DNA of 64,000 nucleotides from CAUZWH01 sp965247665 (GTDB taxonomy: Bacteria > Pseudomonadota > Alphaproteobacteria > SHVV01): assembly GCA_965247665.1 (NCBI GenBank), contig CBDFHH010000003.1, positions 1-64,000 of the forward strand, given 5' to 3'. A program made the translations under genes and the position numbers. Below the pieces are notes generated by a model. It was not told where the DNA came from and searched no databases. It saw only the letters and a program-made list of their open reading frames with translations. Shown here one piece after another: positions 59,677-64,000 of this stretch (within the stretch, counting starts at the first letter, position 1; the number at the start of each line of letters is the position of its first letter).

Positions 59677-60158
59677 CGCGCGTCCTTCGTCTTCGCCAGG
59701 CTCAGCTTGAAGACGGGCTTGCCTGTGCGCACCGTGCGCGCGTCCTCGAAGGCGGATCTGATGCCGGCCGGCCAGGCAGTGTATTTGCGCTCCGGCACCT
59801 TGAAGGCGACGTCCACGTACTCGGCCGGATCGTCACCCTCGGCGCGGATGCGCTCGACGAGCGTCCTGAGCTGGGCCTGGTCCCAATCGACGCGCTTCGG
59901 CAGGTTCGCGACGACGATCACGCCGTCCTCGACCAACTGCACGGTGCCGGTATCCTTGCCCGTGTCACGCCGCGCCGCGTGCGCCTTCTTGGCGAAGCGC
60001 AGGTTGATGGCGCCGTCGAGCCAATCCTTGAGCGTCTTGGTCGCCGCGAGCGCCGCCTCGGCGTCTTCCTGAAGCAGCGCCAGTTGCTCAGCCGGCAGTG
60101 CGGCGATCTCGCCGACCGGCATGGCGCGGAGCTCCTCGAGTTGAATGCGGTTTGACAT
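59673..60158 (-). CDS. Hypothetical early phage protein
   Basis: The 161-residue product from the ATG at 60158 (MSNRIQLEELRAMPVGEIAA) begins with a helix LPAEQLALLQEDAEAALAAT and continues DWLDGAINLRFAKKAHAARR, VQLVEDGVIVVANLPKRVDW and GIRSAFEDARTVRTGKPVFK. This combination recurs next to Sak4-type ATPases in alphaproteobacterial phages. No catalytic motif recognised. Confidence 0.6.
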   Translation of the reverse strand: MSNRIQLEELRAMPVGEIAALPAEQLALLQEDAEAALAATKTLKDWLDGAINLRFAKKAHAARRDTGKDTGTVQLVEDGVIVVANLPKRVDWDQAQLRTLVERIRAEGDDPAEYVDVAFKVPERKYTAWPAGIRSAFEDARTVRTGKPVFKLSLAKTKDAR

Positions 60159-60529
60159 CAGTGTGTCTCCGAAAGTTTGAGCGGGGGGTATGGGGCGCGG
60201 TGGCGCTTTACGGGGAGCCGGGCCTTGATCGCGAGATAGCTGAAGTCCTCGGGACCGTGGCGGCGCTGGACCAGGTGAACCAGGCCCTGCTCGGAAGCCT
60301 CCATCGCAGCCAAGGCGAGGCGGTTCAATTCTGCCGTCGTCCGGTTGTCTGATGCCGATAGCTTTGGCGCCCGGTCCACGCAGAGATGGCCGCGGTGATA
60401 TTCGATCCGGCTGCCGGGACGGGCAGTCTTGAGCCAGGTACCAAACTCGACTCGGCGCAAGGCAAGCGGGCGAGGCGGCGACACGAGGTCCGGGACTGTC
60501 GAAAGAGGGAGCACGCTCACGGTCGTCAC
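60158..60529 (-). CDS. Hypothetical early phage protein
   Basis: The 123-residue protein starts MTTVSVLPLSTVPDLVSPPR. The centre (GTWLKTARPGSRIEYHRGHL, then TTAELNRLALAAMEASEQGL and VHLVQRRHGPEDFSYLAIKA) resembles small alpha/beta phage proteins that may bind nucleic acid. It is linked by one-base overlap to the next gene. Function unknown. Confidence 0.55.
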   Translation of the reverse strand: MTTVSVLPLSTVPDLVSPPRPLALRRVEFGTWLKTARPGSRIEYHRGHLCVDRAPKLSASDNRTTAELNRLALAAMEASEQGLVHLVQRRHGPEDFSYLAIKARLPVKRHRAPYPPLKLSETH

Positions 60530-60777
60530 GCCGTCCGCCCTTGCGCTCCGGCGCCTTGGGACGTGAACAACGGCCCACTGGGCTCCGACTGGCGCAACTG
60601 CTCTTGTTCGTATCGCTCGATGTCTTCAAGCCGGTAAACGACGCGGCCGCCGATCTTCAGGTAGGGCAGGCCCTCACCGCTGGAGCGCCAACGCTCCAGC
60701 GTGCGCGGGGAGATGTTCCAACGGTCGGCGAGTTCGACCTGATTGAGATGGCGGGTTGTTAATTCTTCGATCGTCAT
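60526..60777 (-). CDS. Excisionase/MerR-type HTH protein
   Basis: From the ATG at 60777 this encodes 83 residues (MTIEELTTRHLNQVELADRW). NQVELADRWNISPRTLERWR and KIGGRVVYRLEDIERYEQEQ make a winged HTH of the excisionase family, here likely Xis/Cox or an early regulator. The disordered C-terminus (SEPSGPLFTSQGAGAQGRTA) is unusual for Xis. First gene after the cro-like gene in the early operon. Confidence 0.75.
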   Translation of the reverse strand: MTIEELTTRHLNQVELADRWNISPRTLERWRSSGEGLPYLKIGGRVVYRLEDIERYEQEQLRQSEPSGPLFTSQGAGAQGRTA

Positions 60778-60793
60778 CTTTGAAAATCCCCAA

Positions 60794-61021
60794 TCATTTG
60801 TCGTTCGGGCGGCTCGAGTTTTTGCTGACCATCCCGTGGTTCTCATGGATGAAGGCCAGAATCCGATCGGCGGTCGCCAGGGTCGGGGAACGGCCGCGGC
60901 GCAAATTCAGCACGAGAGAAGGGTCTCCGACCGCCTGGCGCCCGAATTCCGTGGGCTTGAAGCCGGAGCGTTCGAGAAACGCCTCGACGGTCGAATGGAA
61001 GTGTTCGGTCAGCGTCTTCAT
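60794..61021 (-). CDS. Cro-like HTH regulator
   Basis: The 75-residue protein from the ATG at 61021 (MKTLTEHFHSTVEAFLERSG) carries a lambda-repressor-like fold: FKPTEFGRQAVGDPSLVLNL followed by RRGRSPTLATADRILAFIHE. A TTG at 61036 is an alternative start. It faces the S24 repressor gene across an 87-bp region, the classic CI/Cro arrangement, and would start the early operon. Confidence 0.75.
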   Translation of the reverse strand: MKTLTEHFHSTVEAFLERSGFKPTEFGRQAVGDPSLVLNLRRGRSPTLATADRILAFIHENHGMVSKNSSRPNDK

Positions 61022-61108
61022 GGTAGGAGCATTCAAATCGAATGATTCCTATTGCGTCAATTGGAAAAGATTGTTAATTACCTATTACCAATCACAGGGG
61101 AGCCCGCC
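61022..61108. promoter_or_regulatory. Divergent promoter/operator region of the immunity switch
   Basis: On the plus strand TTGCGT (61052-61057) and TAATTA (61075-61080) are spaced 17 bp and would drive the repressor gene. On the minus strand TTAACA and CAATAG, also 17 bp apart, could drive the cro-like gene. The region is AT-rich and contains the near-repeats TTAATTACC and CTATTACCAAT, possible operator half-sites. Confidence 0.5.
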
Positions 61109-61825
61109 ATGGATCTCGACCCGATACGGCTAAAGGTCCTCAAGCTTGTGAAGGATCGGACGCCGCCAACCGACATGAAGGCCGCATCGATCGCCATGGG
61201 CCGGAACGCGGCCTATCTGCATCAGTTCATCTATAGGGGAACCCCGAAGGCTCTCTCGGAGAACGATCGCGAAGCGCTGGCGGAACATCTTGGTTGCGAG
61301 CCCGACGAGCTCAAACACGAGCAGACGCCGCCCCGCAAACCTCGAAGGAAGGTCGCGCCAGGTGAAGGGCGATTGGGTCCGAACGCGGTCGCCGCCACGC
61401 CGGAAGGCTATATGGCAATCCCCGAGATCGACGTGCGCGCTTCGGCGGGACCTGGCGCCTTAAACGAGGGCATCGAAGAAACCAAGGACATGTGGTTCTT
61501 CCCCGATCCTGTTATTCGGTATGAGTTCCGGGCCAGGCCGGCCGACTTGCGAATGATCACCATTGATGGCGATTCCATGGAACCGCTCCTCGCCAGTGGC
61601 GACCGCATCCTGATCGATACCAGTCAGCGGATACCCGTTCCGCCCGGGATATTCGTGATCTGGGATGGCCTGGGGATCGTGGCGAAGCGCATCGAGCACG
61701 AACCGAATTCCGAGCCACCCAAGGTGATCATCAAGTCGGTGAACCCCGAATACGATACCTACGAACGCGACGCCGAGGAGGTCCACATTATCGGCCGCGT
61801 CGTCTGGACGGCGAGGCGGCTGTGA
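61109..61825 (+). CDS. S24-family (CI/LexA-like) phage repressor
   Basis: The 238-residue protein from the ATG at 61109 (GGGAG upstream; MDLDPIRLKVLKLVKDRTPP) has an N-terminal HTH (MKAASIAMGRNAAYLHQFIY) and an S24 peptidase domain with Ser156 (TIDGDSMEPL) and Lys193 (GIVAKRIEHEP). It should hold the prophage silent and cleave itself on RecA activation. Residue pair and domain order are normal, so immunity is probably functional. It is the right-hand recognisable prophage gene; no integrase follows. Confidence 0.85.
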   Translation: MDLDPIRLKVLKLVKDRTPPTDMKAASIAMGRNAAYLHQFIYRGTPKALSENDREALAEHLGCEPDELKHEQTPPRKPRRKVAPGEGRLGPNAVAATPEGYMAIPEIDVRASAGPGALNEGIEETKDMWFFPDPVIRYEFRARPADLRMITIDGDSMEPLLASGDRILIDTSQRIPVPPGIFVIWDGLGIVAKRIEHEPNSEPPKVIIKSVNPEYDTYERDAEEVHIIGRVVWTARRL

Positions 61826-62276
61826 GGCGGCTTCGGCATGAACCGATTCTCCTGAAGCCAGCGAAGTAGATCGGCACGGCGATCGGCGTCACGGGCGCCC
61901 TTCTGATACCGGCAGCGACGGTAGCGCTGGGACCTGGGCCATCCTCGCCAGCCTCATCCAAGACCGCGCGTCTTAACGGCCTCGAGCCCTTCGCCTAGCT
62001 CACGGATTGTCCTCGACACCTCGTCCTAGGCCACACAATCGACCATATCAACGAACTCATGCCCTGGAACTGCGCGCGCCGCCAAGACGAGGCCGCCTGA
62101 TCGCCGTCAACAAAAAGGCGACGTGGGCTCGCGACGCCGCTTACAGTTAGCAGGGGGCAGAGATAGCAAACTTGCTGGTGAGCGGCAGCCGAGCGGCTTC
62201 GCCCGTACGGTAGACTAACTATCCATGGGCGCATGTCGGGGCGATAGCAAACGCTCTGGAGCGTCGCGCACGAACA
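61826..62276. other. Gap right of the repressor with transposon scrap only
   Basis: 451 bp without a complete gene. It contains the IS66 remnant at 61932-62100 and a GATAGCAAAC duplicate (62160 and 62243). No integrase or convincing att core was recognised where the prophage end is expected. Confidence 0.5.
61932..62100 (+). pseudogene. IS66-family transposase C-terminal remnant
   Basis: One frame reads TWAILASLIQ, and the next, after a shift near 61965, reads LNGLEPFA, a TAG, then GHTIDHINELMPWNCARRQD and TGA at 62098. This is the conserved end of IS66 TnpC (normally LNGLEPFAYL...INELLPWN). Frameshift and amber codon show decay. It may be the cause or scar of integrase loss at this prophage end. 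Confidence 0.6.
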
Positions 62277-64000
62277 TCAAGTCCACAGCCAGTCTAGTTC
62301 TGAAAAAGCGAGCGCCTTATTGAAGTTCTCGATGTTGTCCTGGACATTGAGGATGAGGCATCGGTCGTTACCGCCATTTTTGACACCACGCAAACCTCTG
62401 CCGATCATTTGGAAGTACAAATTTGGGCTGTAGACGGGCCTCGCCACGATTATTGCTCGCGTTTTCGGAGCGTCGAAACCCTCACGAAATACGTTGTAAT
62501 TGACCAGGGCCCTGATCTCACCGCGACGAAATTCCTCGACTACTCTTAGGCGCGTGGAGAATTCTGTCGTTCCGCTCACGGCACGAGACTTGATTCCTTT
62601 TCTATTCAGGAGCGCAGCTACAACCTGAGCGTGCTCGACCGATGTCGCGAAGATGAGGGTGGGCCAACTCGGACCGACATGCGATTCATACGCCTTAATA
62701 ATGCGCTCAGTGCGTTCTGAATCCTGGGCAATGCGAGCTTCCACACTTTGAGGAAGCCACGGAACCGATTCCATTTGTCGTAACTCGTCGGCGTCAAGGG
62801 AGAACACGCCACCTTGGATGGTTTCATGATCCGCCCGCGCAAGCACGTGCATTTCTTGAAGGTCCGTGATGACGTCCTCCGGGTTATCGCTCCCAAAAGC
62901 CCCGGCATCCAGCCGGTTAGCACTGTAGCGGTTGACCAGTCTGGCGGTTTCCTCCTCGTCATGTCCACGATAGGGAGTTGCGGTGAGGCCAAGCAGAAAC
63001 GGTTCGTCCGGCCTTTGCCAGCGCGTCAAACCGACGTCCTGCATGACCGAGGTTGAGGTCGGAGCGATCGACCGATGCGCCTCGTCAAATGCAATAAGCT
63101 TGAAATAAGCCAGAAACTCATACTCACTGGGCTGGCTCTTGAATTTGGCGTGAAGTGTTTGGATTGTAGCGACGACCACATGGAGGTCGCTTGTTGGCAG
63201 CGGTCTCGGTTGCCTAGCCCACATCCTCGAAACACGTAACCGCGCCGTGTGGGCGCCGATACTCGACCATACTTGTCGCCAAGATTCGACGGCCTGTTCA
63301 CACAGTTCATCCCGATCTGCGATCCAGAGGACACCGCCCTCGAAGCCATCGTCACGCATTGCCTCTACAATGGCCTGAACGGCGACCCGCGTCTTGCCCG
63401 AACCGGTAGGCATGCTGATCATACCGCGCCGCTCAGCACCGTTTTGGCGTCCGTTACGGAACATGTTCCGAATATTGTTGACCACGATTTGTTGATAGGC
63501 GTGGAGTTCCGGGAGCGCATATCGACCCTCGACTTCGATGTACGGCACGCGTCGCGTGTTCCGCTCTCCAGCCCAATCTTCCGAAAGACCGAGCGAACGG
63601 ACGAAGTCAACGGCGCGCGCCGATCCAGCCCATTGCTTGGGAGGATTCAAATGGTCCAATGCCCAGCGATACTGCTTGAGAGCACTTGAATGGAACGACG
63701 CAATGGCAGCCTCGGCGACCTGTATGCCGGTGAGCGGCGCGTCTTCGCCCTCAAGTATCGCTAGCAAGGATTCGGGGAGCCCGCGCCGCAGCGACTCCTC
63801 ACCCACTGCGGCTAGAAGTCGCTCGGGATCTGTCTCCAATTCCCTTATGGCAGCACGTCGGTCCTCGATTTCCTGACAAGTCCCGCGCTGCAGTATTTCC
63901 TCAATATTACGATTATTGAGATCAAGCTTTAGCTCTACCGAAACAAGTTTCAGTTCGCGCAATTCGTTTTCATCATCATTGCCCGCGAGGTAAATGCTGG
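62277..64000 (-). CDS. SF2 DEAD/DEAH helicase (restriction/defence type), 5' end outside the window
   Basis: At least 574 residues are visible and the frame continues past base 64000 (SIYLAGNDDENELREL upstream of the first internal Met). Motifs: ISMPTGSGKTRVAVQ (Walker A), LIAFDEAHRSIAP (DEAH), LGLTATPYRG, LIFATSVEHAQVV and QMIGRGLRGVKNGG (motif VI), ending FSELDWLWT. This matches the helicase half of type I/III-like restriction or other antiphage proteins with an N-terminal nuclease, which would lie outside. G+C is lower (about 55%) than in the prophage, suggesting separate origin. Confidence 0.8.
   Translation of the reverse strand, partial: SIYLAGNDDENELRELKLVSVELKLDLNNRNIEEILQRGTCQEIEDRRAAIRELETDPERLLAAVGEESLRRGLPESLLAILEGEDAPLTGIQVAEAAIASFHSSALKQYRWALDHLNPPKQWAGSARAVDFVRSLGLSEDWAGERNTRRVPYIEVEGRYALPELHAYQQIVVNNIRNMFRNGRQNGAERRGMISMPTGSGKTRVAVQAIVEAMRDDGFEGGVLWIADRDELCEQAVESWRQVWSSIGAHTARLRVSRMWARQPRPLPTSDLHVVVATIQTLHAKFKSQPSEYEFLAYFKLIAFDEAHRSIAPTSTSVMQDVGLTRWQRPDEPFLLGLTATPYRGHDEEETARLVNRYSANRLDAGAFGSDNPEDVITDLQEMHVLARADHETIQGGVFSLDADELRQMESVPWLPQSVEARIAQDSERTERIIKAYESHVGPSWPTLIFATSVEHAQVVAALLNRKGIKSRAVSGTTEFSTRLRVVEEFRRGEIRALVNYNVFREGFDAPKTRAIIVARPVYSPNLYFQMIGRGLRGVKNGGNDRCLILNVQDNIENFNKALAFSELDWLWT

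Overview
The window is high-GC DNA (mostly 60-66% G+C). Gene families, phage types, GTG/TTG starts and the 3' half of an initiator tRNA-Met of alphaproteobacterial type suggest an alphaproteobacterium; this is inferred from style, since no ribosomal or core metabolic gene is present. Nearly everything is accessory DNA.

Left part (1-11.85 kb) is a graveyard of mobile DNA: a large-terminase fragment joined to a recombinase fragment, an intact autotransporter, a frameshifted lambda-D-like head decoration gene, a thermonuclease pseudogene with an amber codon, a half tRNA-fMet followed by tyrosine-integrase scraps, a RAMA-domain gene, remnants of IS21, IS1182 and IS3 elements, and a 3-kb piece of a phage tail-tip module cut at both ends by insertion sequences (the IS3 remnant and a degenerate IS1380 element).

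11.97-18.25 kb is a compact plus-strand defence-like island: a small excisionase-type HTH protein, an MmeI-like adenine methyltransferase without the usual nuclease domain, an SF2 helicase and a GIY-YIG nuclease. The last three genes overlap end to start.

18.4-61.8 kb is a large tailed (siphovirus-type) prophage. Its late operon runs on the minus strand from 40.26 down to 18.42 kb: terminase small and large subunits, gpW-like joiner, portal, protease-capsid fusion, DUF2190, head-tail joiner, DUF6441, tail terminator, tail tube, frameshifted tail chaperones, tape measure, minor tail proteins, an RCC1-repeat protein, DUF1833, NlpC/P60, TipJ, small membrane protein, holin and GH24 lysozyme. A DUF2161 nuclease-like moron sits inverted in the tail genes. 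The tail-tip end of this operon is a second, diverged copy of the module at 7.2-10.2 kb. Between terminase and replication genes (40.3-48 kb) lies an accessory block: a palindrome array, an OmpA-like lipid-envelope or wall-binding protein, a ParB-like protein, a predicted adenine-methyltransferase/Mom-like fusion, and a MoxR - DUF3150-like - metallopeptidase/VWA cassette. The early and replication region (48-61 kb, minus strand) carries a DNA methylase, RuvC-like nuclease, primase-helicase, PD-(D/E)XK exonuclease, an intein-interrupted SF2 helicase, a Sak4-like ATPase, HTH proteins and a cro-like gene, facing an S24 (CI-like) repressor at 61.1 kb. I see no intact integrase, and the tail tube and RCC1 genes carry frameshifts, so the prophage is probably defective unless these are assembly errors.

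Right edge: an IS66 scrap and the C-terminal 570 or so residues of an SF2 helicase that runs off the window.
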